Source: Promethearchaeota archaeon (GTDB taxonomy: Archaea; Asgardarchaeota; Lokiarchaeia; Sigyniarchaeales; Promethearchaeaceae). Taken from it: a stretch of DNA of 54,063 nucleotides. The position numbers were made by a program, and so were the translations under genes. The stretch is from assembly GCA_004524545.1 (NCBI GenBank), contig SDNX01000006.1, forward strand, positions 1 through 54,063, written 5' to 3'. The notes under the pieces were generated by a model, which did not search any database, was not told where the DNA came from, and saw nothing but the letters and a program-made list of their open reading frames with translations. Positions within the stretch are counted from its first letter, which is position 1. Every line of letters begins with the position of its first letter. This document shows positions 33,715 to 42,303 of the stretch, one piece after another.

Positions 33715-34935
33715 TTACTTCCAACAGTAAATTGTCAAGATTTCATAGTAAATATTGCAAGCTTTCATTAATTCCCCAATTTCGACATATTCTTTTTCTG
33801 TGTGTGCTTGCGCGATGCTTCCCGGACCAAGGTTGATCATTGGAATACCAAAGTAACGGTAAAGGATATCAGACTCAGTATAACCCTCCATGAAAGAAAC
33901 TGCGTTTTCAACCCCAAATTTCTCTGTTATGCCTAAAACTGTCTTATAATATTCGTTTTCCTTTCCTTGAGGTATCTGATATGATTCACCGGGGTGTTCC
34001 ATGTTAATTTCTATTCGCTCACCCGGAAATTTTTTTATTATTTCCCGAATTTCCTGAAAAGCTGAGTCTGCAGTCTCTCCGGGGATGGTACGACGATCAA
34101 TTTCAAGATGAACATGGTCGGGTATCACATTTGTTTTGGTGCCCCCTTGAATTACTCCAATATTCAAAGTAGGTGGGGTTATGTCTGAATTAATGGTGAG
34201 ATAATTTCGGGATTTGAGGATTTCGTGTAATTTCTTTACTTCAATGATAAATTCTGCAGCTAATTCTATTGCGTTTCTTCCTAAATGAGGGACGCTAGCG
34301 TGTGCACTCTTTCCAAAAAAATCAAGAAGAAACCATACTACTCCTTTATGTGAGATGATGGGAGATAGGGAGGTGGGTTCTCCATTAATGCCAAAATCAA
34401 TGAAAAATTCTTTATTGAGGTTTTGAGTTAGTGGTGTATTCCTCTTCGTCAAACTAACAACTCCTGCACACCCAGTTTCTTCATCTACAGTAAATAAAAG
34501 CACTATTCCCCTTTGAAGTTTTTTACGCTTAAGAATTTTTTCACTAGCTTGTTTATGTTTAGCGAGGAAGGATTCAACAGAGATAAGAATCGCAGCAATT
34601 CCTCCTTTCATATCACAACTTCCACGACCGAAAATCTTGCCATCTTTAACAATAACATCCTCTTCCTTATAACCGGGGACTGTGTCCATATGCCCGGAAA
34701 AGGCAATATAATGATCAACAATTTTTTCTTCAGGTTTAGGATAAATAGCAACAATATTATTGCGTTTTTCAGCGTAGGGTACTTTTTCAAGATAAAATCC
34801 TAAATTCAGTAAATAGTTCCATAAGAATTGCTCGATTTCAAATTCTCTATGTTGGGGTTCTGAATTTATGATAATCAGCTTTTGAGCTAATTCAATTACA
34901 GATTCACTTCTTTTTGGGGTAATATCTTCACTCAT
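33715..34935 (-). CDS. M20 family metallopeptidase (ArgE/DapE type)
   Basis: This about 406-aa protein is a zinc-dependent amidohydrolase of the ArgE/DapE/ACY1/CPG2 group, which removes acyl groups from amino acids. The metal ligands and catalytic acids are visible: GHMDTVPG, GRGSCDMKGG, TVDEETGCAG, the NGEPTS segment and the final His in SIAQAHTEKEY. A lid domain lies at about 190-310. The ATG at 34935, behind AAGGT, is preferred over a TTG at 34944. Substrate (acetylornithine, succinyl-DAP, dipeptide) cannot be told. It is 11 nt downstream of the coiled-coil gene's stop, likely one transcript. Confidence 0.87.
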   Translation of the reverse strand: MSEDITPKRSESVIELAQKLIIINSEPQHREFEIEQFLWNYLLNLGFYLEKVPYAEKRNNIVAIYPKPEEKIVDHYIAFSGHMDTVPGYKEEDVIVKDGKIFGRGSCDMKGGIAAILISVESFLAKHKQASEKILKRKKLQRGIVLLFTVDEETGCAGVVSLTKRNTPLTQNLNKEFFIDFGINGEPTSLSPIISHKGVVWFLLDFFGKSAHASVPHLGRNAIELAAEFIIEVKKLHEILKSRNYLTINSDITPPTLNIGVIQGGTKTNVIPDHVHLEIDRRTIPGETADSAFQEIREIIKKFPGERIEINMEHPGESYQIPQGKENEYYKTVLGITEKFGVENAVSFMEGYTESDILYRYFGIPMINLGPGSIAQAHTEKEYVEIGELMKACNIYYEILTIYCWK

Positions 34936-34946
34936 ACAATTCAACC

Positions 34947-36173
34947 TTAAAATTTCAAAGAAATCTTTACAGTGATTTCTTGATTTACATATTCTCTTAC
35001 TTTGTCTTGAATTTCATCTCGATCAGTTTTCAATTTCTCAAGGAGATATCGATATTCCGTGCTTTTATGAGTTGCATCTGCTTTCAAATGTTCCATTTCT
35101 TGGGTTTTAATTGAATATAATTCTTTTAATTCGGTCAATCGTTCATAAAGTGTTTGTTGTTTAGGATTATCAATAATTTCTTGCAAGTTACTCTTAATTT
35201 CTTGATACTCATTAATAATCGGTTTCAATACTCCTTTGGATACGATTTGTTCGATATTTTGCAGGAGTTTGCTCTTCGCATCTGTTTTTAGATTTAATCC
35301 ACCTTGTTCCAACATATAGCGCAATTGTATTAGAAATTCAGTTAGTTCTGGATGTGTTTCTCCTTCATTTACGATGGTAGTGTATGGGTCACTAATATAT
35401 TTCTTTACTTTATCTGGAGTGATTCCTCTAAACGCTCCTGCATCTACTTTTTTCTTGAGCTTTTTGAGTGCTTTCCGGAATTTGAGTTTGTTGTCAAACT
35501 CAATTCGTAAATCAAATAGTTTTTTCTCTAACTCTGATTGCTTCTGGAATAGAGGATTATTTTCGATTTCAATTATACCATGTTCGGTATCTTCCAACTC
35601 TTTTGATAATGTTTCTACGTCCAAATTAAATTTATCAACAGTAGTTTTTGTATTAATAATTCGTTGAACAACATTCTCTAATTTTGGAAATTGTTTGGAT
35701 AGCGATTCTGCTTGTTTAGGCTCTTCGTATTTCTTACGAATGAACACATCAATTCGTGCCATTTGCTCACCAATTTTTCTTGTAATGAAATCGATTTCTT
35801 TCAGTTCTAATTGGAATTCTTTTGCAAATCGTGGAATATTTTTACGACCCAATTCATTCATGTTGAGAAAGAGCTTCTTTATTTCATCAATAAGATTGTA
35901 CACACCCTCAGCAGTTGGGTTATCTGGAACTTCAATACCATCAAGATTTTCTTTCACCTTTACATAGAATCTATCTACATAGCGTGTTGCTTGTTCATCT
36001 AATTCGATGGTATCCTTACGTTCCCGCATTTTATCGATTGCATTCTTTAGCTCAACAATGAATTTCTCCAATCGCTCAACAAGTTTTTTTAAAAACTTCT
36101 TTTGTTTTGCATAATAAGCGTTCACTTGCTCAGTATAATACTCTTCTAAATCCTCAAGGGGAATTTCTGACAT
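34947..36173 (-). CDS. Coiled-coil protein, unknown
   Basis: Nearly the whole 408-aa protein is predicted helical, rich in Lys and Glu with heptad patterns at about 15-70, 115-230 and 300-400, for example LFDLRIEFDNKLKFRKALKKLKKK. There is no signal peptide or membrane segment. I do not recognise a family. It is 87 nt from the helical protein gene to its right and may pair with that protein. Confidence 0.65.
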   Translation of the reverse strand: MSEIPLEDLEEYYTEQVNAYYAKQKKFLKKLVERLEKFIVELKNAIDKMRERKDTIELDEQATRYVDRFYVKVKENLDGIEVPDNPTAEGVYNLIDEIKKLFLNMNELGRKNIPRFAKEFQLELKEIDFITRKIGEQMARIDVFIRKKYEEPKQAESLSKQFPKLENVVQRIINTKTTVDKFNLDVETLSKELEDTEHGIIEIENNPLFQKQSELEKKLFDLRIEFDNKLKFRKALKKLKKKVDAGAFRGITPDKVKKYISDPYTTIVNEGETHPELTEFLIQLRYMLEQGGLNLKTDAKSKLLQNIEQIVSKGVLKPIINEYQEIKSNLQEIIDNPKQQTLYERLTELKELYSIKTQEMEHLKADATHKSTEYRYLLEKLKTDRDEIQDKVREYVNQEITVKISLKF

Positions 36174-36260
36174 ATGATCAAATCCACTGATTCTTGAATA
36201 ATAAAGTGTTCCTACAATAAAAATACCATAAATTGGAATAAAAATATTGCTGGATACTGG

Positions 36261-38003
36261 TCAATCCAAGAGAATTTCTGGAAATTTATTTTTTATGAAT
36301 TCTTTTAGTTTTTTCACATCAAGACCTAGATATCCTTTTTCTCTAAATTCTTTATCTCGTTTGTATATCACAGTTTTATCCTTGCTAGTTTTGATGGTAA
36401 TCCCCTTTGTAAGAAAATGATTGATTGAAGGTATATCATCAATAAAACTCCCGTTAGATTCTTCTTTTTCTACTGCTTCAATAGAAGATTCCTCTAAGGG
36501 TAAATCTTCGTGAGATAATCCACCTAAAATTCCTGCTAATTTTTCCAATGAGGGTAAGTTTTGTCGGAATCTACTCATTTCTACAATACTCTGCAAATTT
36601 TGAAGATTCAGAATTTCCGTTAAAATTTTCATTTTCACAATTGCGATTAAAGGAAATTCAAGTTTTGTTTTTTCTTTTACTTTTTCTTCTAATTCATTTA
36701 TAGCAATGGTGGTTTGTTTATTTTCGAATATCTGTTTATAAGATCTTGGATTTAACTGTTTATGTATCAAATTTCCCGTCTCTGATACTCCGATATAAAA
36801 CAATGAATTAAGTTCACGAAGTCCTTTCGAATTCACTGTCAGCGTTCCTACTAATATACGTTCGTAGTATTTAATAACTGATTTTATTGTATCTTTAAGG
36901 CGTTTTATTAATTTATCTACATCGATTCCTATTTCTGATAGCAATCGGCTGAAAATAGATTCAGGATATGTCCCGTACTGACTGGATAATTCGATGATGT
37001 CCAAAAAGGCTGTCAATACTGTATATTCGGGTTTGTTGAAGTTAAGTAAGAATTTGTAAAATTCTGCAACATCAATAGTTAATGTATTAGTTTTAGTTCG
37101 GTTATACAAGTGCTTGGCTAATTCAGATATATTATTTGTTCCAGATTCTCCGAAATGTTCTTTTATAAATTCTAAGGGCACGGGATTCATGTGGATAATG
37201 CCGTTTTCGATAACAATCCTTCCGATACTGATAGGATTTTTATCTTTATTTACAATCAATAAGTTCATTGTTAATCCCTCCATTAATTTAGTGAACAAAT
37301 CAAACAACTGATTGATATTTACCCCACTCCACTCACTTGCAAATTTAATAAACAAATTTACTAAAGGATTATTTCTATTCGCTTTACTAGAAAGTTCAAT
37401 GACGGGCATTTTTGTCATTTCTTCTGTTAGTCCCTTTCTTAGAAGGCCGAAGAAGTCTTTGAAATACCTCACAACATCAGAATTAATATAATCGATGTTT
37501 TCTTGAACTCCCAGATGAGCAATATGCTCAGGTAGAATAAACAATAACCCAAGCTTGAAATTAAATTCCTTGAGAGCAAAATTCTGTACAAATTTAAATG
37601 CCTTTACATCAAACTTAGCGACCAGATTACTTAGTTCTTTGAAACTTTTTTGATGTTTTCGTATATTTAAAGGTATAATCTCATATTTAAACCGTGCCTG
37701 ACCAGTACCAATCTCTTCCTCATCTGTTTCATTGAATTTGAATAAGAATGCTTCTTTTATTTCAGAATAATCGCGACGTGTAATTATAAATCCCATGTTG
37801 TCAAAGAGTTTGAGATTATAAACTTCTTTAAAGATTAGGTAAACTTGATTTAAATCCCAAACAAATGGAAAGAATGGGACACGGATTCTCTGATTATTCT
37901 CCTCATTTAATGGTTCTGAGCTAATTTCATTCATTAATTTAACTAAATTACGAAAATATTCTTCAACAGAACCTTCTATATAGGAAGAGCGTTTTTTCGA
38001 CAT
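36261..38003 (-). CDS. Large helical protein, unknown
   Basis: This about 580-aa protein has no named family that I recognise. It reads as mainly alpha-helical with strands around residues 240-270, an acidic linker near 505-525 and a short C-terminal domain ending KKLKEFIKNKFPEI. The ATG at 38003 sits 6 nt after GAGG; the frame extends 28 codons further upstream but that part looks untranslated. A TATA-like CTTAAATA lies near 38120. It is followed by the coiled-coil gene, and both look Asgard-specific. Confidence 0.6.
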   Translation of the reverse strand: MSKKRSSYIEGSVEEYFRNLVKLMNEISSEPLNEENNQRIRVPFFPFVWDLNQVYLIFKEVYNLKLFDNMGFIITRRDYSEIKEAFLFKFNETDEEEIGTGQARFKYEIIPLNIRKHQKSFKELSNLVAKFDVKAFKFVQNFALKEFNFKLGLLFILPEHIAHLGVQENIDYINSDVVRYFKDFFGLLRKGLTEEMTKMPVIELSSKANRNNPLVNLFIKFASEWSGVNINQLFDLFTKLMEGLTMNLLIVNKDKNPISIGRIVIENGIIHMNPVPLEFIKEHFGESGTNNISELAKHLYNRTKTNTLTIDVAEFYKFLLNFNKPEYTVLTAFLDIIELSSQYGTYPESIFSRLLSEIGIDVDKLIKRLKDTIKSVIKYYERILVGTLTVNSKGLRELNSLFYIGVSETGNLIHKQLNPRSYKQIFENKQTTIAINELEEKVKEKTKLEFPLIAIVKMKILTEILNLQNLQSIVEMSRFRQNLPSLEKLAGILGGLSHEDLPLEESSIEAVEKEESNGSFIDDIPSINHFLTKGITIKTSKDKTVIYKRDKEFREKGYLGLDVKKLKEFIKNKFPEILLD

Positions 38004-38270
38004 TGTCATCCTCTTTGGTATCCATTCACGAATCAAAGATAAGAACAACCATCTAACTTGATATTTAACATTTACCGCATTTATCAAAGTTTATTGGTGT
38101 GAATTTTTGGGGTATTTAAGGTCTGTTTGGAAATATTACCAAAATCGACCTGTTTTTTACCGTGAAACAAGTAATTATGCATTGTATTCATCCCCCATCT
38201 CCGAAGTTTTGAGAATCTACGGTAATCGTAAGTTATAAGAAGCTAATTGACAAACAATAGGGTGATTAAA

Positions 38271-38990
38271 ATGGTATTAGAAGTAGTTGACTTAATTTCT
38301 GGGATTTCCGCATCAGCAATCCTCCTAACGGGTTATGTAACGGGATTCTTGACAATAGCTAAGGGAGCGAAGCAAAAAGCTTCTTTAATGGTGTGGTCTG
38401 GTTTGTTTTTAGTGTTGATGGGCCAATTCTACTTAGGAACAGTTGTTTCTTTTATAAAACTCTTATTAACTGGAACAAATATCGCAATGCCTTATCTAGC
38501 TGCACGCCTCGCTTATACAATGGCACCCGTTTCAATAACAATTGCAATGTATGTTGGTTTTTCCATGATTCGTCCTGAATGGCGAAGAACCATGGTAGCA
38601 ATATATGCTGCAAGTGCAGTTTTTTATTGGATTGGCTTATATGTACCAATTTATGCTCCGTTAACTATGGAAGAGATAATTTTTCCAGGAGCACCTGGTA
38701 TGGCCGATTCATTGGTAGATATCAGTCTAAAAAGTTGGGTACTGGTTTTAACTGCATTGTATCTTTTGAGCATGTTGGTGTTCAATACAAGTGGATTGTT
38801 AAACTTGGCGCGCAAATCCAGTGGTATAATCAAGAAGAAATCCATAATTCAGTCCATTGGGTATTTTGTTTTCGTAATCATTGGTGCCGTCGATTCTCTG
38901 GTTCCATTAGGTCAGTGGATATTCATTCCTCGGATAATTATGGTTATTGGATACATTTTTCTGTATATTGGTTATACCATTCAAAAATAA
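38271..38990 (+). CDS. Seven-helix membrane protein, unknown
   Basis: This about 239-aa protein has seven predicted membrane helices with a PEWRR-type loop between helices 3 and 4. I do not recognise a family; similar polytopic proteins are common in Asgard genomes. The ATG at 38271 lies about 8 nt after GGGTG and is preferred over a TTG at 38247. It lies just upstream of the ribosomal protein operon, with 187 nt between them that include a doubtful small frame. Confidence 0.65.
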   Translation: MVLEVVDLISGISASAILLTGYVTGFLTIAKGAKQKASLMVWSGLFLVLMGQFYLGTVVSFIKLLLTGTNIAMPYLAARLAYTMAPVSITIAMYVGFSMIRPEWRRTMVAIYAASAVFYWIGLYVPIYAPLTMEEIIFPGAPGMADSLVDISLKSWVLVLTALYLLSMLVFNTSGLLNLARKSSGIIKKKSIIQSIGYFVFVIIGAVDSLVPLGQWIFIPRIIMVIGYIFLYIGYTIQK

Positions 38991-39032
38991 CCTTTTTTCT
39001 TAACTTTTTTCTTCATTCTGGGAATTATCTTG

Positions 39033-39143
39033 GTGGAACACAAAATTCTTGCATATTTTATCTACATTACGATCCTCTATGCGCTTTCAACTCAATATGA
39101 CATTCGAAAAATTAAAATTGAAGCTTACATTGTGAAACGATAA
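39033..39143 (+). CDS. Possible 36-aa single-span membrane peptide
   Basis: A GTG-started frame encodes 36 residues with a hydrophobic stretch (ILAYFIYITILYAL) and a basic tail. The same frame is open back to the stop of the preceding seven-helix gene, with 14 further hydrophobic residues and no start. It has no clear ribosome binding site. It may be a real small membrane protein, a readthrough extension or chance. Confidence 0.25.
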   Translation: MEHKILAYFIYITILYALSTQYDIRKIKIEAYIVKR

Positions 39144-39177
39144 CTGTAACGTAATGTAATTGAGATAGTTGAATTAA

Positions 39178-39666
39178 ATGGCAATGCAACAAGGAACATA
39201 CAAAAAATCGTCAAATTTCCGCCTACTAATAAGGCTCGTCGGTACATCCGTCGATGGCCAGAAGCTTATTGAATATGGCCTCACACAAATTAAAGGAGTA
39301 GGTATTAGACTCTCACAAGCCGTCGTGAGAATCGCAGGAATAAGTCCATTAAGACGAATGGGGGATCTCTCCGAAGAGGAATGTGATACCCTTGAAAAAA
39401 TCATCAAAAATCCTATGGAATATGGCATTCCAGGGTGGATGGTTAATCGGCAAAAAGACATTCGCACTGGGGAAGATCGACATATCAGTGGAACTGACTT
39501 AGATCTCGTTTTAAAAGTAGATATTGACCGAATGAAGCGTACTCGTTCATGGAAAGGTATGCGTCACCAATTAGGATTGAAAGTTCGCGGCCAACGAACA
39601 AGATGTACAGGACGACGCGGTTTGACCGTAGGTTATTACCGAAAGAAGAAGAAATCAACGAAGTGA
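39178..39666 (+). CDS. rps13: Small ribosomal subunit protein uS13
   Basis: This 162-aa archaeal/eukaryal-type S13 binds the head of the small subunit and bridges the two subunits. The sequence shows the N-terminal RLVGTSVDGQK strand, the helix-two-turn-helix with IKGVGIRLSQAVVRIAG, and the basic C-terminus GLKVRGQRTRCTGRRG that contacts rRNA and tRNA. It is followed by S4 and S11 at short distances, the usual archaeal order. Confidence 0.96.
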   Translation: MAMQQGTYKKSSNFRLLIRLVGTSVDGQKLIEYGLTQIKGVGIRLSQAVVRIAGISPLRRMGDLSEEECDTLEKIIKNPMEYGIPGWMVNRQKDIRTGEDRHISGTDLDLVLKVDIDRMKRTRSWKGMRHQLGLKVRGQRTRCTGRRGLTVGYYRKKKKSTK

Positions 39667-39674
39667 TCAGTCAG

Positions 39675-40316
39675 ATGGGAGATCCAAGAAAACTCAGAAG
39701 AAAATTCAAAAGACCTATGGTACCTTTTGAAAAAGCACGTATTGATGCTGAATTAAAATACCTCGGTGAATATGGTTTAAGAAATAAAACTGAATTCTGG
39801 AAAGCACGCGCACAATTAAGCAAATTCCGACGAATTGCACGTGATCTAAAAACGATGCCAGAAAATCAGCAAATAATTGCGTTTAAGGAATTAATGACTC
39901 GATTACGTTCCCTAGGTTTAGTCGGTCCAGATGCAACAACAGATGATGTATTAAGCCTTTCAGTCGAAAATATATTAGAAAGACGTTTACAAACTCTTGT
40001 CTTCAAAAAAGGATTAGCACGCAGTATCTATCAAGCGCGTCAACTAGTAGCACATAAACACATCTTAGTTCAAAACAAGGTGATTGCTAGCCCCTCTTAC
40101 TTAGTAAAAGTTGATGAAGAAGCTCAATTAGGATTTAACACCTATAGTCCATTCAGTGGGGGAAAACAAAAAATCTTTGGAGAAAAACCAAAACTTACTA
40201 AAGATGAACCTAAAGAAAGAGCACCTAGACAACGTTCAACAAGGAAAAAAACTTCAAGACCAACGACCAAATCTACAGCAGAAACGGGTAAGAAAACCTC
40301 GTCTTCTATGGAATAG
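39675..40316 (+). CDS. rps4: Small ribosomal subunit protein uS4
   Basis: This 213-aa S4 starts MGDPRKLRRKFKRP, a standard archaeal S4 start, at an ATG 8 nt after the S13 stop. An S4 RNA-binding domain with ERRLQTLVFKKGLARSI and the QARQLVAHKHI segment is clear. A tail of about 45 Lys/Ser/Thr-rich residues after residue 165 is longer than in most archaeal S4. The frame runs upstream into S13 but that is not coding. Confidence 0.95.
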   Translation: MGDPRKLRRKFKRPMVPFEKARIDAELKYLGEYGLRNKTEFWKARAQLSKFRRIARDLKTMPENQQIIAFKELMTRLRSLGLVGPDATTDDVLSLSVENILERRLQTLVFKKGLARSIYQARQLVAHKHILVQNKVIASPSYLVKVDEEAQLGFNTYSPFSGGKQKIFGEKPKLTKDEPKERAPRQRSTRKKTSRPTTKSTAETGKKTSSSME

Positions 40317-40325
40317 GTGATATGA

Positions 40326-40724
40326 ATGAGCACAGATAAAACAAAAAAATGGGCGATTGTTCACATATTTTCATCTTATAATGATACAATTCTAACAGCA
40401 ACCGATCTATCAGGAGCTGAAACAATTGCACGTGTTTCTGGGGGGATGGTCGTCAAAAGTGACAGGGATGAAGCCAAACCGTATGCAGCGATGCAATGTG
40501 GCTTCAGGGTCGCTCAAATGCTTAAGGACAAAGAAATAAATGGGTTACACATCAAAGTGCGTGCACCTGGGGGTCGAAAAGCAAAAACACCTGGACCAGG
40601 AGCACAAGCAGCTATTCGAGCATTAGCCCGTTCTGGACTTAGAATTGGTCGAATAGAAGAAGTTACTCCTATCGCTCACGACAATACCCGAAGAAAAGGT
40701 GGACGTCGAGGTCGAAGAGTATAA
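40326..40724 (+). CDS. rps11: Small ribosomal subunit protein uS11
   Basis: This 132-aa S11 is full length and includes the [15 protein letters not shown] strand, the YAAMQCG helix, [19 protein letters not shown] and the basic end [11 protein letters not shown]. The ATG lies about 7 nt after AGGTGAT, just 10 nt after the S4 stop. No rpoD gene follows, unlike the usual archaeal operon. Confidence 0.97.
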   Translation: MSTDKTKKWAIVHIFSSYNDTILTATDLSGAETIARVSGGMVVKSDRDEAKPYAAMQCGFRVAQMLKDKEINGLHIKVRAPGGRKAKTPGPGAQAAIRALARSGLRIGRIEEVTPIAHDNTRRKGGRRGRRV

Positions 40725-40727
40725 AGT

Positions 40728-40766
40728 TCGATTTTTTACTACCTTTATTTTCATTTTTTCCTCATC
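40728..40766 (+). terminator. T-rich terminator after S11
   Basis: Several runs of four to six T (GATTTTTTAC, TTTATTTTC, TTTTTTCC) follow the S11 stop on the plus strand. T-tracts are the standard archaeal termination signal, and the next gene begins its own ribosome binding region after this. Confidence 0.4.
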
Positions 40767-40815
40767 TTTACATATACCCAGTTTTTTAAAGAAAAGAAGA
40801 TAGAGTCACTCAAGT

Positions 40816-42231
40816 ATGAGTAAAGAAGACCTTCAATTACTTTTTCATCCACGATCAGTCACAGTAATAGGCGCCTCAGTTACCGAACTAAAAGGAGGAT
40901 ATCGAATATTAGAAAATCTTCTTACAAATGGTTTTCCTAAGTCCAAGATCTATCCCATTAATCCAAAAGGGGGAACCGCATTGGGATTACCGTTTTATTC
41001 TTCCCTCGATCAAGTAACAGATGAAATTGACGTAGCGATAATTTTCGTACCTAATAAAGCAATTCCTGAAGTTTTAGTGCAATGTATTTCAAAGGGGATA
41101 AAAGGAGCAATTATCCAGGCTGCAGGTTTCGAAGAAATTGGATTAAGCGGATTACAATTGCGGGATGAAATTCGTAAAATCACCCACAATTTCACAAAAA
41201 TACGTGTTGTGGGACCTAATTGCACAGGATTAACCACTATAGAAACTGATTCAACGGGGTTCTTTTCTCCTTTCATAAAGCAATATGGATACAAAAGAGG
41301 AAATATTGGGGTGATTTCTCAATCAGGAATGCTCAATGGAGGCTATTTGATTTATTTATGTACTAAGTTCGCCTCAATGGGCTTTAGATATATTGCTTCT
41401 ATTGGAAATAAGATGGATCTCACTGAAAATGATTTTCTCGAGTATTATTTAAATGACCCAACCGTAAGCAATATTGTTTGCTATCTTGAGAATTTCACAT
41501 ATCCACGGAAATTTATTGAATTGTGTAATTACGCTAAAAAAATAGGGAAATCGATTTATCTTCTAAAAGGAGGGAAGAGTACAATCGGGATGCAAGCAAT
41601 TAAAACACATACAGGGGCTTTAGCAGAAAATTCTACATTAATTCAAGGTCTCATTAAACAGTGTCATGTTCACACAGCAGCAAGTTTTCAACAGTTATTT
41701 CAGTATGCACGAACAAAATCGATGGTACAACAATCTCAAGTATACCAACCAATCCGTGGGAATATTGCACTGATCACCGTATCGGGGGGATTCGGTTCAG
41801 TTTCTGCAGATTTGATCGAGGAACGTGGATTATACTTGCCATTACTTGAGAATTCAACATTTGCAGAATTAGTAAAAATATATCCTGACTGGATGCCCCC
41901 AAATCGATTTTCTTTACTTGATATTTGGCCTGCAATAGAAAAATCACGCGGAGATACCAATGGTGTCCACCGAAAGGTCATTGATTTAATCATGCAAGAT
42001 CCGAATATCGAAGGAGTATTGATGACGGTATTTTATGTCAAAGAATTTCCGTTTGAAATAGAGATGTTACACGATTTCCAAAAAAAACACAAAAAACCAA
42101 TATTCACATGGATTTTTGGAGACTATAATCAAATACAACCTATTATCCACAAGCTACATTCTAACAATATTCCCACATTTGAGAATTTAGAGGAGATGGT
42201 GAAAAATTTTCAAATTCTGTGTCGTCCTTAA
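40816..42231 (+). CDS. Acyl-CoA synthetase (ADP/NDP-forming), alpha subunit
   Basis: This 471-aa protein matches the alpha subunit of ADP-forming acetate/acyl-CoA ligase, which makes ATP while releasing the acid from acyl-CoA in fermenting archaea. Visible elements are HPRSVTVIGAS (CoA-binding Rossmann start), YPINPKGG, IIQAAGFEE, GPNCTGL, GVISQSG, the flavodoxin-like KGGKS segment, and the phosphorylated-His region IKTHTGALA. The beta (ATP-grasp) subunit is not adjacent, so it must be elsewhere or the protein works in another way. It directly follows the ribosomal operon. Confidence 0.87.
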   Translation: MSKEDLQLLFHPRSVTVIGASVTELKGGYRILENLLTNGFPKSKIYPINPKGGTALGLPFYSSLDQVTDEIDVAIIFVPNKAIPEVLVQCISKGIKGAIIQAAGFEEIGLSGLQLRDEIRKITHNFTKIRVVGPNCTGLTTIETDSTGFFSPFIKQYGYKRGNIGVISQSGMLNGGYLIYLCTKFASMGFRYIASIGNKMDLTENDFLEYYLNDPTVSNIVCYLENFTYPRKFIELCNYAKKIGKSIYLLKGGKSTIGMQAIKTHTGALAENSTLIQGLIKQCHVHTAASFQQLFQYARTKSMVQQSQVYQPIRGNIALITVSGGFGSVSADLIEERGLYLPLLENSTFAELVKIYPDWMPPNRFSLLDIWPAIEKSRGDTNGVHRKVIDLIMQDPNIEGVLMTVFYVKEFPFEIEMLHDFQKKHKKPIFTWIFGDYNQIQPIIHKLHSNNIPTFENLEEMVKNFQILCRP

Positions 42232-42303
42232 TCTCACTAGCAAAAAAAAGATATATAGTCGTCTTTATATTAGGATATAGTAAGGAACTCTAATGGTGAA
42301 CTG

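Noticed and set aside
39549-39674. Upstream extension of the S4 frame into S13
   Set aside because: S4 starts at MGDPRK; the upstream part is an overlap shadow of S13.
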